NCBI GenBank assembly: GCA_964458325.1
Contig: CAYWIM010000005.1
Span: 1 to 64,000, forward strand
Direction of reading: 5' to 3'
Source: JAGMXM01 sp964458325
GTDB taxonomy: Bacteria; Verrucomicrobiota; Verrucomicrobiia; Limisphaerales; UBA1319
Length of the DNA: 64,000 nucleotides
In this document: piece by piece, positions 8,167 through 18,298 of the stretch
Layout: every line of letters begins with the position of its first letter
How positions within the stretch are numbered: the first letter of the stretch is position 1
Notes under the pieces: generated by a model
Told to the model about the DNA's origin: nothing
Seen by the model: only the letters and a program-made list of their open reading frames with translations
The model's database searches: none
Translations under genes and position numbers: made by a program

Positions 8167-11100
8167 ATGCGAACCGTTCAACCCATCGCCCAGTGGCTGG
8201 TGTTCCTGGGGTGCGGCGTTTGCGCCTGGGCCCAGGTGCCCCCGCTCGAAATCCAGCAGGCTCTCACCCCTTATAACCACCAGTCCTACCGGGGCGTCCC
8301 GATCTCGAGCACGGCCGGCGATCCAGCCGGCTCGGACGGCCGGGCGCCGACCGTCGAGCAGCAGGCGGGCTGGGGTTTGACCACCACAGTGCCCACCGTC
8401 GGCCAGTTCCGGAGCTGGGTCGGGTTCGGCGCCCTGGCCGTGCCCGCCAATCCCGAGCGATACGTCGAGGGGGGCGATTACGGCGACAACGCCATTAACA
8501 CCGGCCTGCCGGTCGGCCAAGAGGGCAGCACCTTGGTGGCCGTCATGAAAACCGCCGTCGTCGGCGCGCCTTATGTGAGCCGGCAGGTCTCCTTCCTGTT
8601 CGGATCGGTGATGCCTGTGCCGGACACGGACGAGAATGGCGTCCTGTTATCTCTCAGATCTCCGTCGGTCCGGCCGGAAGATTACTGGATGGCGGAGCCT
8701 TACTGGACCGACAAGGACTTCAACGGCTACCACACCAATGCACCCTATTATTGGAGCCCGAACGCCCGTGTTGTATACGCGGTCCAGCCGGGGCCGGTCC
8801 TGATCACCTGGAAAAAGGCCCAGCCCACCCTGACGCAGCCCGCCGATCCGGAAAACTACTCGCTCGAGTCGGGCGCTTACTACCGGCTTAATCCGGTCCG
8901 CTACATCGTTTCAGGCAGTGCCGCCAAGACGCCGCGCCGGATCTACTGGACGCGCGGCGTTTTCCAGAACACGGGCAAGCCGGTCACCGTCCCTACCGCA
9001 CGCGTCGGCGCCGTCCGGGTGGTTTACAACCCCAATTTTCCCGCGCAGGTCGAGAGCGAGTACGTGGCGCCCGGCACACAGCCCGTCACCGATGCCCCCG
9101 GCCTCGAAGAGAAACGAACTCTCTGGTACGACTCCCAGCAGGGCCAAATCCACGCCTACAACCGCGAAGGGCGCGCGTTCGTCGAGTTCCTGGGAGACCT
9201 GCGCGAGGACGGCTATTCCCGCCATCACCTGGGATTCGAAATCGTCGATGTCTTCAAGCAGCCGAACCCAGCCGATGTCACGATCGAGCTGGGAGATCCC
9301 ATCCGTGCGTGGGAGGACGGGCGCGACGATTCCGAGCTGAAGCCCGAGATGCTCCTGTCGGCCACCGCATCGTCGTTTGCGTTCGAGCATTCGACCAGCG
9401 GACGCACGGTGTTCTATGCCATCCGCGAGACGCAGAACCTGAACGATTTCTTCCTTTACTGGATGGAGCAAGGCGAGCTGGGGCTTTACTGGCCCCTGCG
9501 CCTGGTGCGCTACGCCCTGCGCTGGCCCGCCGATCCCGCAAGGTACAGCCACTACGTCCGCCCCTTGGTGGCGACCGAGGCCGAAGCCAGCCTGACGGCC
9601 GTCTCCCTGCCCCTGGATAATGTTCCTACCATCGATTACCAGGATCCACTGGACCAGCCGCGCGCCCACCTGACGCTCGATTTCAAGTTCTATACGTTTC
9701 TCGAGCCTGCCTGTCCCGCTCACCGCACCCTGTTGCGGCTCAGCGCCGGCTTCAACGTAACCTTCGAACGCGTCTTCTCATGGCTCGACGGGAACTTGAT
9801 CGGCAACCAATTCGCCGAGACCGTGGCGACGAACCTGTCGGTTTGGGACACCAACACCCAGACGCTCGTGTGGACCGATGCGCTCTCCTCCCCGCGAGTG
9901 ATCGAGCAGGCGGTCGAGGTCGGCCGGAGGATCGCCGCCCCGGCCGGCGAGCTGGGCGCCCTGGCCGGGTCCGAATACCTGGCCGGGCATCTCCGCACTG
10001 AGGCGGGCACATCGTATAATCCCCATGCTTACCTGGATCCCTTCGCCGCCGGATTCGAGGCCGCGAATCGAGGCGCGATCATCCCCGTCAATGCCATTCC
10101 CGGCGCCAATCTCCTCGAAGTCTATTGGTTCCGGAAGAACACGCCGGACACATCGCAAGGCTTCCGCGAGACCTATTGGCCCTCGGTCATTGGCCGCTAC
10201 ACGATCCAGTGGCCCGCGAACCCGCGCGAGATCGTCCTCGCCGGCAACGACGGCAGCGGCGGGCTGCCCAGCCTCGAAGCCAAAGGCAGCATCTATTACC
10301 AGAACGACCCCGTCCAGCACGGCTACAACCCGAACGAGGAGCACGCGCTCATGCTTGCCGGCCAGGCCTATGCCCTGCGCGACGACCTCAACGTCACCTC
10401 GGGCGCCGGCTATTCCTCCGATCCATTTGTCTTGATCGAATACGCGGAGTCGGACGGGCGCCCTGCGATGAGCGCGTTCCGCGTGCTGCGCGAGAAGCCC
10501 TCGGCGGGCATCTTGTTCGACTACCTGGTCGAAGCGGGCACTCTCCTTCAGGCGCCGATGCCGCTGCCGTTAATCGAGAAGCCGGTCGAGGGGGCTGGAG
10601 CTGCCTCGATAAACTACAACACCGAACCGCCCGCCACAGGGGGCGATCTGCCGGGCCAGTGGGATCCGGCCATCCATGCCAACGGCCCGTTCGCGCATTA
10701 TCCGCGCTTCACCTATCAGGATCGGAAGCACTCATTCTGGGTCTATCGCGGGCTGCATGCGGGGCCGCCGCCGCTCGAAGCGGGCTTTTACAACACCAAC
10801 ACGCCCGCCTTCGAGCCTCCGCCGGCCGCGACCGCTGTGGTCGGTGTTCCGTTCCGCTACAGCCTCCATGCATCGCGCCTGGCGGCCTCCTTAACTTTGC
10901 AGGCGGCGCCCGGAACGCCGTGGCCTGGCTGGCTGCGGATCGAAGGTCTCGATCTCGAGGGAACCCCCGGCTCGATCGACGTCGGCTCACTGACGCTCCA
11001 TCTGCGGCTCGAAGCGGTCGATGATGGCAGCCAGATCGATCTCGACCTCGACCTCGAGACAGTGGCCAGCGGATCCGTGGTGACCCAGGAACCTCTCGCC

Positions 11101-14100
11101 ATCACCAGCTATAATCCTTACAGCAAAGCCGGCGTCACCTTCGTCGACCGCCCGCCGTACCTGGCGGATTCGCCCAGCCCGACCAACAGCTTCACCATGC
11201 GTTTCTATTACAAGACACGGGAGGGATTCGCGTGGCCGGGCGTCGGCGCGCCGCCGCCGGTGGGCAGCATCGTGCCCTACCTCCGTCCGCAAAACGCCCA
11301 GGGTGGCTACGTGGGCGATGCGGGCTCGAAGAACACCGCTGCCCTCGATATCGTCTATCGCCCGTTCTGGCCCTACGAAGACACCAAGCTGCCCAAGCTC
11401 AACCTGGGCGACACGCTGACCACGCCCAAGAATAACCTGCCCGCCGTGCGCGGCCAGACCAGCCTCCAGATTCTCTACCAGCAGTCCATCGCCCTCGACC
11501 TGGATCAGGCCCATGTCAGCGCCACGCTCCATGACGCCACGCGCGATAAGTCCTACGATATTGCCTTGCAGGGCCTCGAGCGCCTCCCCGGCGGCGTGCT
11601 CACCGAGACCTACCAGGGCAAGCTCTTCTTCCCCAACCTCCCGCCTCACCTGGCTGAAAGGCTGTTCTTTGATCCCAACCGCGGCAGCAAGGGGCACCTC
11701 GTGTTCCATGGACAATACCAGGACGAGCCGGTCGGCGAGAAATACGTCCTTCTCAACGTCCTGCGCGGCGCCGACCTCGAATCCGTCCAGGCGCTTTGCC
11801 CGGCCGCAGATGCCGACAAGGGCAAATGGGACGGAGCCGTGGCCGGCCTTTCGACACAACTCGAGACGTTCATCGAGGATCCAGCGGTCCCCGGGAGCTA
11901 CATCCCGGATCCGAACCTGACCGTCGAGATCGGCGTGGGCGATCTGGCCGAGATCGCCAACGACGACACGGCCGTCGACTCTTATGCGCTGAGCGCCTGC
12001 GGCCCTGGTGTCGGTTACCTGACCCTGATCGCCGGCAACGGCCTGGCCTTCACGCCCCCGGGCGAGCCGGTCTCGGTGCACGTCATCAAGGTACGCCCAC
12101 CCATGCACGTCGGCGAGGTCAAAGTCATCGCGGCGGCCAACCCGCTGAGCGAGATGGTGACTTTTCAGCACACGGCCGATCTGGGCGGCCGGTTCGACGA
12201 GTTCGAATATGAATGGCGAATCGCGCCGCCCGTGGACGGCCTTCCTCCGGCTGTAACGCCCGGGATGGACGCCTGGACATTGCTCATCGCCGCCGCCGAC
12301 CAGCCCCGCTACACCCTCGGCGGCGCTGGAATTCAAGCCCTCAGCGACAACTATATCGTCATGCGCTATCGCCCGATCCATCCGGACCACCCGCTCCTCA
12401 ACCAATGGTCGGCGTGGACCGAGCCGCAGCTGGCCGAGGGCTGGATCAAACGCGTCCTGGCGGGCATCAATCCCTTCAACCAGCGTGTGTACGACCTCTA
12501 CAACAATCAGGTCAACACCGACGTCAGCCTCCTGACCCAGGCCGGCGCTCGCTGGGAAGGCGATGTCGCCCTCAGCCTCGAGAATATCGACGACTTCGGT
12601 CTGATCGAGATTTACGAAACGGTATTGAACCGCGGCAAGATGCTCAGCATCGACGCCGGCATCAACTATGGGCCCGCGAATGATGCCCTCCTGCTGGCGG
12701 CTGGATACATCAACGACCTCTACATGACGCTGGGCAACGAGGCCTGGGCCGATGCCGCCAATCCCACCATTGGCATCGGGACCAAAGACCACACCTACAG
12801 CGACATCGCCACCGCGCTGTTCGCCTTCAAAGGCCAGGCGGCCTCCCTGCTCGAAGAGGAGCTGGCCCTCCTGCGCGGCCGTGACGATTTCCTCCAGCCC
12901 GGCGTCGAGACCCCTCCCGTCTACAACCGGTTCTTCTGGAACTATACCCGCGGCATCGATGCCGGCGAGGTCATCTATGCCCTCAATTACAACATCCAGG
13001 AAAACCCCAACGCCGAGGTGGACGGCATCGTCAATGCCGCCGACGCGAGCCGGATGTTCCCCCAAGGCCATGGGGATGCCTATGGCCACTATCTCACCGC
13101 TCTCAAGGGCTATTACTCGCTCCTGCTGGACACGGATTTTGACTGGGTGCCGCGCACCGAGGCCGTCACGGTCCTGGGCAAGCCGGTCCAGGTCGATTAC
13201 CTCGACGAACGGAAATTCGCCTCGGCCGCGGCCGCTGCCGTCCGCGCCGGCCGCCAGGTGTTCGATCTGACCTGGCGCAAGGATTACCAGCCCAACGCGG
13301 CTGGCTGGGAGCACTTCGCGGCCACCCGGACCAACGATCTCCGCGATCTCGAGTCGACCCGGTTCTGGGGGCTGGACCACTGGGCATCCCGCGCGAGCCA
13401 GGGGGCCTACCTGCACTGGATCGTCGGCAACGCCATTCTGCCCGATGTCGACAGCGATCCTGCCCACGAGGGCATCCAGAAGATCGACCGGACCACCGTG
13501 CCCGAGCTCCAAGAGCTGCCGTCGTTGGCCAAGGATCTCCAGACATCGCTCGACAGCGCCGAAGGCGGCCTCTCGCCGCTGGGCCTTCCTTCCGACGCCG
13601 TCGCCTTCGATATCAATCCATCCCAGGTCCTCGGCGCCGACAACGCCACCCACTTCGAGCAGGTCTATCAGCGCGCCCTCGGCGCCCTCCAAAACGCGAT
13701 CGCCTCGTTCGATGACGCCAAGGATGTCACCCGCCTCATGAGGTCTGAACAGGACTCGCTGGTCGATTTGCAGGAGCAGGTGCGCCGGCAGGAGTGGGCC
13801 TTCGAAACCTCGCTCATCGAGCTCTACGGAACTCCTTACCCCGATGACATCGGCCCTGGCCGGACCTGGAAACAGGGCTACACCGGTCCCGACCTCATCC
13901 ATTACACTTACGTCGACCTGCCCGAGATCGTCTTTCCCGAGCTCTGGAACCACACCGAAACCACCACCTACTTCATCGATCTCAACGACGTGCCGGAGGA
14001 CTGGACCGGGACGCTGTATACGAACTTCAACTTCATCGTCAAGACGGATGACGAAGACCATTACGCGGCCACGAACCCGATCGAGTTCAACCTCGGACCG

Positions 14101-16029
14101 CACGGATATGCGGGCAAACCCTCCACTTGGACGGGGCAACGACCGCATCCGGGCTCGATCCAACAGGCCATCTCCGAATTCATCCTCGCCCATCGCCGCC
14201 TGAAACAGGCCCTCTACGACAACGCCGGCGGCAAGGCCGACCTCGACAAGGCCATCCGCCTCTTCGAGTCCCAAAAGAGCATCCTCGAGCAGGTGTCTCA
14301 ACTCGAACAGGAGAATCTGGACCTCGAGAATGAAATTTCCGAGCTCGAGTCCAACTACGAGGTGCTCAGCAAGGACCTCGGAACCGCCATGTCAGTCGCC
14401 GATATGATCAAGGATTCCCTGCTGCAGGACCTGCCCGAATCGAGCATCTTCGGCACCGCGTTCGGCGGCGACACCATGTTCCCCGTCCGGATCGGCATCT
14501 GCGCCGCGTACATGGCATCCAAGCTCGTTATGCTGACTGCCGATGCCGCCCGCCACCGGGTGGTCAAAGCCGATATTCAGGAAAAGCGCGATTCCATCCT
14601 CGAAAAAACCAAGAGCATCAATAACAAGCAGCTGGCGCAGGCCCTCCAGGACGGCGTCTACGCCCTGTTCAAGCAGCTCGAAGAGGTCCAAGCTGCCCTC
14701 GAGACTATCGATGTCCGATTGCGCGAATTCGACGATGCCGAGCGGAAGATCCGCGCGCTCATCGCCCAGGGCGAGCGGATTCAGGAGGAGCGCGAGATCT
14801 ACCGCCGCCGGGCCGCCGCCATCATCCAGGGCTACCGCACGCGGGATGCCGCGTTCCGGATCTTCCGCAACGAAAAGCTCGATCGTTACAAGACGCTGTT
14901 TGATCTGGCTGCCCGATACAGCCTGCTCGCTGCCAACGCCTACGATTACGAGACCGGCCTCCTCGATACCAGCGTCGGACGCTCCTTTGTCAGCCGCATC
15001 GTCAGCGCGCGCGCCCTGGGCGTGGTCCGCGACGGCCAGCCGCAATATGCCGGCAGCAGCACGGGCGATCCCGGGCTCTCGAGCGCCTTGGCCGAGATGA
15101 AGGCCGACTGGGACGTCCTCAAAGGACGGCTCGGATTCAACAACCCCGATGCCTATGGCACGACCGTCTCGCTGCGCGCCGAGAACTTTCGGATCCTTCC
15201 CGGGACCGACGGCAACCAGGCCTGGCAAGACGTCCTTCACGCGGCCCGAAAGGAGAATCTCCTCGATGACAAGGACGTTCAGCGGTACTGCCTGCAGATC
15301 GGCCGCGGCGACGGACTGCCCGTGCCCGGCATCCTCCTCGAGTTCGACAGCACGATCGCCAACGGATACAACTGGTTTGGCGAGGCTCTGGCCTCCGGCG
15401 ACCACGCCTTCACTCCCAGCTCATTTGCCACCAAGATCCATGCCGTCGGCGTCGTCCTCGAAGGCTACCGTGGCATGGATGATCCATCGGCCAACTCGAG
15501 CGCCGTCCAGTTCGCCGGAGGATCTTCGCCCGCGGATCCGTCTCTGGCCTTTCTGGATCCGTTGGGTCTGTCCGCCACGCCGTACGTATATCTCATCCCT
15601 GCCGGCGTGGACTCGATGCGCACCCCGCCGCTCGGCGACTCGAGCGCGATTCGCACCTGGAGCGTCCATGACGTCACTATCCCGCTGCCATTTAACATTG
15701 GCGCATCGGGCTTCTCGGCGTTCAGCGGCTGGCAGTCGGGCGATTTCCTTTCCGAACCGCTGTTCAGCGTGCGGAAGCATCAGGCCTTCCGGCCCGTTTC
15801 GAGCGCCGCCGTGTTCAGCCCGGATTTCTTTGGCAGCACGGGCCAGATCGTGCCCTCCCAGTTCACAAGCCGCCGCCTCATCGGCCGGTCCGTCTGGAAC
15901 AGCAAGTGGAAGCTCATCATCCCCGGCCACACCCTGCTCAATGATCCCAACCAGGGCCTCGATCGCTTCATCAACACTGTCCAGGACATCAAGCTCCACC
16001 TGGTGACCTATTCCTATGCCGGCAATTAG
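8167..16029 (+). CDS. giant secreted protein (2620 aa) with Ig-like and coiled-coil regions
   Basis: 2620 residues, with AAGGA eight bases before the ATG and a signal peptide (MRTVQPIAQWLVFLGCGVCA) ending at AWAQ. The N-terminal 880 residues are rich in Tyr, Trp and Pro with no recognisable catalytic motif. Residues about 885-975 look like a putative-Ig (He_PIG) module (AVVGVPFRYSL, then GWLRIEGLDLEGTP). Residues about 2020-2265 are strongly heptad-patterned and charged (SQLEQENLDLENEISELES), indicating a long alpha-helical coiled coil. The C-terminal 350 residues resume a beta-type composition. It is the largest gene of the cluster, 48 bases after the tail-collar gene and 18 before the next. 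It may be the scaffold or stalk of an extracellular structure; an enzymatic role cannot be excluded. Confidence 0.75.
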   Translation: MRTVQPIAQWLVFLGCGVCAWAQVPPLEIQQALTPYNHQSYRGVPISSTAGDPAGSDGRAPTVEQQAGWGLTTTVPTVGQFRSWVGFGALAVPANPERYVEGGDYGDNAINTGLPVGQEGSTLVAVMKTAVVGAPYVSRQVSFLFGSVMPVPDTDENGVLLSLRSPSVRPEDYWMAEPYWTDKDFNGYHTNAPYYWSPNARVVYAVQPGPVLITWKKAQPTLTQPADPENYSLESGAYYRLNPVRYIVSGSAAKTPRRIYWTRGVFQNTGKPVTVPTARVGAVRVVYNPNFPAQVESEYVAPGTQPVTDAPGLEEKRTLWYDSQQGQIHAYNREGRAFVEFLGDLREDGYSRHHLGFEIVDVFKQPNPADVTIELGDPIRAWEDGRDDSELKPEMLLSATASSFAFEHSTSGRTVFYAIRETQNLNDFFLYWMEQGELGLYWPLRLVRYALRWPADPARYSHYVRPLVATEAEASLTAVSLPLDNVPTIDYQDPLDQPRAHLTLDFKFYTFLEPACPAHRTLLRLSAGFNVTFERVFSWLDGNLIGNQFAETVATNLSVWDTNTQTLVWTDALSSPRVIEQAVEVGRRIAAPAGELGALAGSEYLAGHLRTEAGTSYNPHAYLDPFAAGFEAANRGAIIPVNAIPGANLLEVYWFRKNTPDTSQGFRETYWPSVIGRYTIQWPANPREIVLAGNDGSGGLPSLEAKGSIYYQNDPVQHGYNPNEEHALMLAGQAYALRDDLNVTSGAGYSSDPFVLIEYAESDGRPAMSAFRVLREKPSAGILFDYLVEAGTLLQAPMPLPLIEKPVEGAGAASINYNTEPPATGGDLPGQWDPAIHANGPFAHYPRFTYQDRKHSFWVYRGLHAGPPPLEAGFYNTNTPAFEPPPAATAVVGVPFRYSLHASRLAASLTLQAAPGTPWPGWLRIEGLDLEGTPGSIDVGSLTLHLRLEAVDDGSQIDLDLDLETVASGSVVTQEPLAITSYNPYSKAGVTFVDRPPYLADSPSPTNSFTMRFYYKTREGFAWPGVGAPPPVGSIVPYLRPQNAQGGYVGDAGSKNTAALDIVYRPFWPYEDTKLPKLNLGDTLTTPKNNLPAVRGQTSLQILYQQSIALDLDQAHVSATLHDATRDKSYDIALQGLERLPGGVLTETYQGKLFFPNLPPHLAERLFFDPNRGSKGHLVFHGQYQDEPVGEKYVLLNVLRGADLESVQALCPAADADKGKWDGAVAGLSTQLETFIEDPAVPGSYIPDPNLTVEIGVGDLAEIANDDTAVDSYALSACGPGVGYLTLIAGNGLAFTPPGEPVSVHVIKVRPPMHVGEVKVIAAANPLSEMVTFQHTADLGGRFDEFEYEWRIAPPVDGLPPAVTPGMDAWTLLIAAADQPRYTLGGAGIQALSDNYIVMRYRPIHPDHPLLNQWSAWTEPQLAEGWIKRVLAGINPFNQRVYDLYNNQVNTDVSLLTQAGARWEGDVALSLENIDDFGLIEIYETVLNRGKMLSIDAGINYGPANDALLLAAGYINDLYMTLGNEAWADAANPTIGIGTKDHTYSDIATALFAFKGQAASLLEEELALLRGRDDFLQPGVETPPVYNRFFWNYTRGIDAGEVIYALNYNIQENPNAEVDGIVNAADASRMFPQGHGDAYGHYLTALKGYYSLLLDTDFDWVPRTEAVTVLGKPVQVDYLDERKFASAAAAAVRAGRQVFDLTWRKDYQPNAAGWEHFAATRTNDLRDLESTRFWGLDHWASRASQGAYLHWIVGNAILPDVDSDPAHEGIQKIDRTTVPELQELPSLAKDLQTSLDSAEGGLSPLGLPSDAVAFDINPSQVLGADNATHFEQVYQRALGALQNAIASFDDAKDVTRLMRSEQDSLVDLQEQVRRQEWAFETSLIELYGTPYPDDIGPGRTWKQGYTGPDLIHYTYVDLPEIVFPELWNHTETTTYFIDLNDVPEDWTGTLYTNFNFIVKTDDEDHYAATNPIEFNLGPHGYAGKPSTWTGQRPHPGSIQQAISEFILAHRRLKQALYDNAGGKADLDKAIRLFESQKSILEQVSQLEQENLDLENEISELESNYEVLSKDLGTAMSVADMIKDSLLQDLPESSIFGTAFGGDTMFPVRIGICAAYMASKLVMLTADAARHRVVKADIQEKRDSILEKTKSINNKQLAQALQDGVYALFKQLEEVQAALETIDVRLREFDDAERKIRALIAQGERIQEEREIYRRRAAAIIQGYRTRDAAFRIFRNEKLDRYKTLFDLAARYSLLAANAYDYETGLLDTSVGRSFVSRIVSARALGVVRDGQPQYAGSSTGDPGLSSALAEMKADWDVLKGRLGFNNPDAYGTTVSLRAENFRILPGTDGNQAWQDVLHAARKENLLDDKDVQRYCLQIGRGDGLPVPGILLEFDSTIANGYNWFGEALASGDHAFTPSSFATKIHAVGVVLEGYRGMDDPSANSSAVQFAGGSSPADPSLAFLDPLGLSATPYVYLIPAGVDSMRTPPLGDSSAIRTWSVHDVTIPLPFNIGASGFSAFSGWQSGDFLSEPLFSVRKHQAFRPVSSAAVFSPDFFGSTGQIVPSQFTSRRLIGRSVWNSKWKLIIPGHTLLNDPNQGLDRFINTVQDIKLHLVTYSYAGN

Positions 16030-16047
16030 TTCCCACTTCCCATCGCC

Positions 16048-16896
16048 ATGAATGCTTTCCATAAGGCCCGCTCCCTCTTCATCCTGGCCGCCGTGTTTGC
16101 CGCACTGTCATCGTCAGCGTATCCTCCCGCCCCGCACCACACCATTTTTGGAATGGTCCGCGACGAGCTCGGCAACCCGATCGAATCCACCGCGGCCGAG
16201 GTGATCCTCGAGACCGCCTCGAGCGTCCAGCTTGCCACTCGGATTGTCCCCGGCCTCAAGCCCGGCGTGAACTATGATCTGGCCGTTCCCATGGATGCCG
16301 GCATCGTCGGCGCGCCCTATCGTCCGACGGCTCTCCAGCCCACCGTCCCCTTCAAGATCCGAGTCCGGATCGGCGCTGCCATGTATCTCCCGATCGAAAT
16401 GCGCGGCGACTACTCTCGCCTGGGCGAGCCCGCCCGCCAGACGCGCCTCGACCTGACTCTGGGCGAGGATTCCGACGGAGACGGCCTGCCAGACGCTTGG
16501 GAGCGAGCCCTGTTGGCTTCGGGCGGCGGCCTGCTAACCCTCGACGACATCCGTCCCGGCGACGATTTCGACAAGGACGGCCTGAGCAACCTGGCCGAAT
16601 ACATCTCGGGCAACTATGCCTTCGATCCGAAAGATGGATTCACACTTGAAATCCTTCCCGGCACGGACAGCCGGCCTCGGCTTGAATTCCTCGCCATCAC
16701 GGGCCGGACCTACACGGTTCTGGCATCGGCCGACTGCCAGGAGTGGATGCCGGTGTCGTTCGGAATCCCTGCTTTGGGTGACCTGGCTGCATTCCGGATG
16801 AGCTACCTCGCGACCGATATCCAACGCGTCCAGGTCGAGGTGGGCGCATCTCCCGCGCATCTCCCCATGCAATATTACCGCCTGATGGTGCAATAG
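16048..16896 (+). CDS. secreted protein with carboxypeptidase-regulatory-like domain and calcium-type Asp repeats
   Basis: 282 residues with a signal peptide (SLFILAAVFAALSSSAYP). Residues about 30-120 (TIFGMVRDELGNPI onwards) resemble the small carboxypeptidase-regulatory-like beta sandwich. Residues about 145-190 contain two thrombospondin-type-3/dockerin-like calcium loops, DSDGDGLPDAWE and DFDKDGLSNLAEY, a frequent pair in secreted PVC proteins. The C-terminus ends in a module (RTYTVLASADCQEW ... QYYRLMVQ) common at the ends of verrucomicrobial exported proteins. Spacing of 18 and 11 bases to its neighbours supports the same operon. Likely a calcium-stabilised accessory protein of the surface cluster. 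Confidence 0.7.
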   Translation: MNAFHKARSLFILAAVFAALSSSAYPPAPHHTIFGMVRDELGNPIESTAAEVILETASSVQLATRIVPGLKPGVNYDLAVPMDAGIVGAPYRPTALQPTVPFKIRVRIGAAMYLPIEMRGDYSRLGEPARQTRLDLTLGEDSDGDGLPDAWERALLASGGGLLTLDDIRPGDDFDKDGLSNLAEYISGNYAFDPKDGFTLEILPGTDSRPRLEFLAITGRTYTVLASADCQEWMPVSFGIPALGDLAAFRMSYLATDIQRVQVEVGASPAHLPMQYYRLMVQ

Positions 16897-16907
16897 GATT
16901 TTCCGGA

Positions 16908-17489
16908 ATGGGCGCAACCTCCCCAACTCGACTCGGCCTGATCATCGCCATCGCCGCAGTTGCACTCCTGGCGCTGATCCTGGTCCCGCGAGTAATGCGG
17001 CGGTCCGCCTCGCCCGCGCAAGCCGCTCCTTCGGAGCTGACGCGCCAGGAGGGCCGCCTCTTCCTCCTCGGCAAGGACCGACCGTTCACCGGGCTCCTCG
17101 TCGAGTCATATCCGGATGGATCGATCCGTTCGCGGTCGGCTTTGGTCGAGGGGCTTCTCCACGGCGTATCCGAGGGTTATTACACCAATGGACAACTCGA
17201 GGTCCAAGAGGAGTTCCGACACGGTGTCGCCCACGGCATCCGCACGAAATACCATCCCAACGGAAAAATCAAATCCCAGGGTGCAATCCTGGATGGGCAG
17301 ATCGATGGCATCTACCGTTGCTGGAACGACCACGGTTTCCTCGAAAGCGAGGTCGAAATGCGCCGGGGGCAGGTCCACGGCCTTTCCCGGGCGTATTACC
17401 CTAGCGGCTGCTTGAGGACGCTCGTTCGATTGGAGGATGGCCAGATCCTCGAGCAACAGTCCTGGGCTGACGGGGAGCGAAAGCCATGA
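16908..17489 (+). CDS. membrane-anchored MORN/YwqK-repeat protein
   Basis: 193 residues with one N-terminal transmembrane helix (LGLIIAIAAVALLALILV) that is followed by RRS and has no obvious cleavage site, so it is probably an anchored protein facing the periplasm. The rest is built of about five YwqK/MORN_2-type repeats of roughly 22 residues (EGYYTNGQLEVQEEF, TKYHPNGKIKSQGA, RAYYPSGCLRTLV). Automated pipelines often call this family a toxin-antitoxin YwqK antitoxin, but no toxin is adjacent here and the repeats more likely form a beta-hairpin scaffold. Its stop overlaps the next start by four bases (ATGA), implying translational coupling. Confidence 0.75.
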   Translation: MGATSPTRLGLIIAIAAVALLALILVPRVMRRSASPAQAAPSELTRQEGRLFLLGKDRPFTGLLVESYPDGSIRSRSALVEGLLHGVSEGYYTNGQLEVQEEFRHGVAHGIRTKYHPNGKIKSQGAILDGQIDGIYRCWNDHGFLESEVEMRRGQVHGLSRAYYPSGCLRTLVRLEDGQILEQQSWADGERKP

Positions 17490-18298
17490 CGCATGCCGCC
17501 ATCTGGTTCTTCGGATTGCGGCGAGGGGGCCTCTGCCGGTTGGCGCGCGCGCTCCTGATTTCGGCCGCCTGGGCCGGGAGCCTCCGGCTCGCATGGGGAG
17601 CCGCACCCGACCCCTCGCTCCTCCACACCGCCCTCGATGGCGGCGGCGGACGCAGCGCATCCACCCGCTGCACCATGGACGGCTCCCTCGCCGGCTGGGG
17701 CGGCATCGGCCAGATCGCCAGCCGAATCGCCGTCGCCCGCCAGGGATTCCCTGCCCAGCTGAACGAGCCACCTCAAACGCGCCCGGACATGATCGAGCGG
17801 TTTCCGGAGCAGTCGGTCAAGGCCGCTGTCTGGAGTCTCCTGGGGAATGATGCGGATCCGGAAAACGATCCCCTGACGCTTCTGGATGTGATCACCCCAT
17901 CCCTGCAGGGGGCCGAGGTCGCGCACATCGGGAGCTGGGTCTTCTACCGCCCGCCTGCGGGATATCGGGGCGAGGACTACATTTTCTATCGAGTTGTCGA
18001 CGCCTGGGGCCAGCTCGCCCTTGGCACGGTCCGGATCCTCACCTCGACGCCCGAGGATCCATCCGTGAATTACCGGTTGTTCTGGATCGGCTCCAACCGA
18101 TTGCGTCTGGATTTTGCCGGCATCCCGGGACGGGCCTACCGAATCGAGTGGGCCGATGCGATCGATCCGCCGCAGACGATCTGGCATTTTCTGGCCATGG
18201 CGGAGGCCAACGATCTCGGCTGGTTTAGTTGCGAGGACTCGATCTCACCAGACATCCCCCATCGTTTTTACCGGGCCGTGGATCCGCGCAATGAGTAG
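17486..18298 (+). CDS. secreted cadherin/Ig-like domain protein
   Basis: 270 residues starting inside the ATGA overlap with the MORN gene. A signal-like hydrophobic segment lies around residues 20-40 (ARALLISAAWAGSLRLAWGA). The next stretch (LDGGGGRSAS ... GGIGQIASR) resembles the DGGGG-x-S leader that recurs in exported PVC proteins. Residues about 115-180 form a cadherin-like or tandem-Ig module (LLGNDADPENDPLTLLDV, WVFYRPPAGYRGEDYIFY), a calcium-binding beta sandwich typical of adhesive surface proteins. The C-terminus (YRIEWADAIDP ... RFYRAVDPRNE) is the usual terminal module. Its stop lies eight bases inside the next gene. Confidence 0.65.
   Translation: MTHAAIWFFGLRRGGLCRLARALLISAAWAGSLRLAWGAAPDPSLLHTALDGGGGRSASTRCTMDGSLAGWGGIGQIASRIAVARQGFPAQLNEPPQTRPDMIERFPEQSVKAAVWSLLGNDADPENDPLTLLDVITPSLQGAEVAHIGSWVFYRPPAGYRGEDYIFYRVVDAWGQLALGTVRILTSTPEDPSVNYRLFWIGSNRLRLDFAGIPGRAYRIEWADAIDPPQTIWHFLAMAEANDLGWFSCEDSISPDIPHRFYRAVDPRNE

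Noticed and set aside
10987..14301. An 1104-codon minus-strand open frame inside the giant gene.
   Set aside because: It is a GC-rich shadow: no signal peptide, low-complexity Val/Gly/Arg composition, and the plus-strand frame has a signal peptide, ribosome site and coiled coil.
16908..17489. YwqK antitoxin of a toxin-antitoxin pair.
   Set aside because: No toxin gene is adjacent, the protein is membrane-anchored and it is translationally coupled to a secreted cadherin-like protein.
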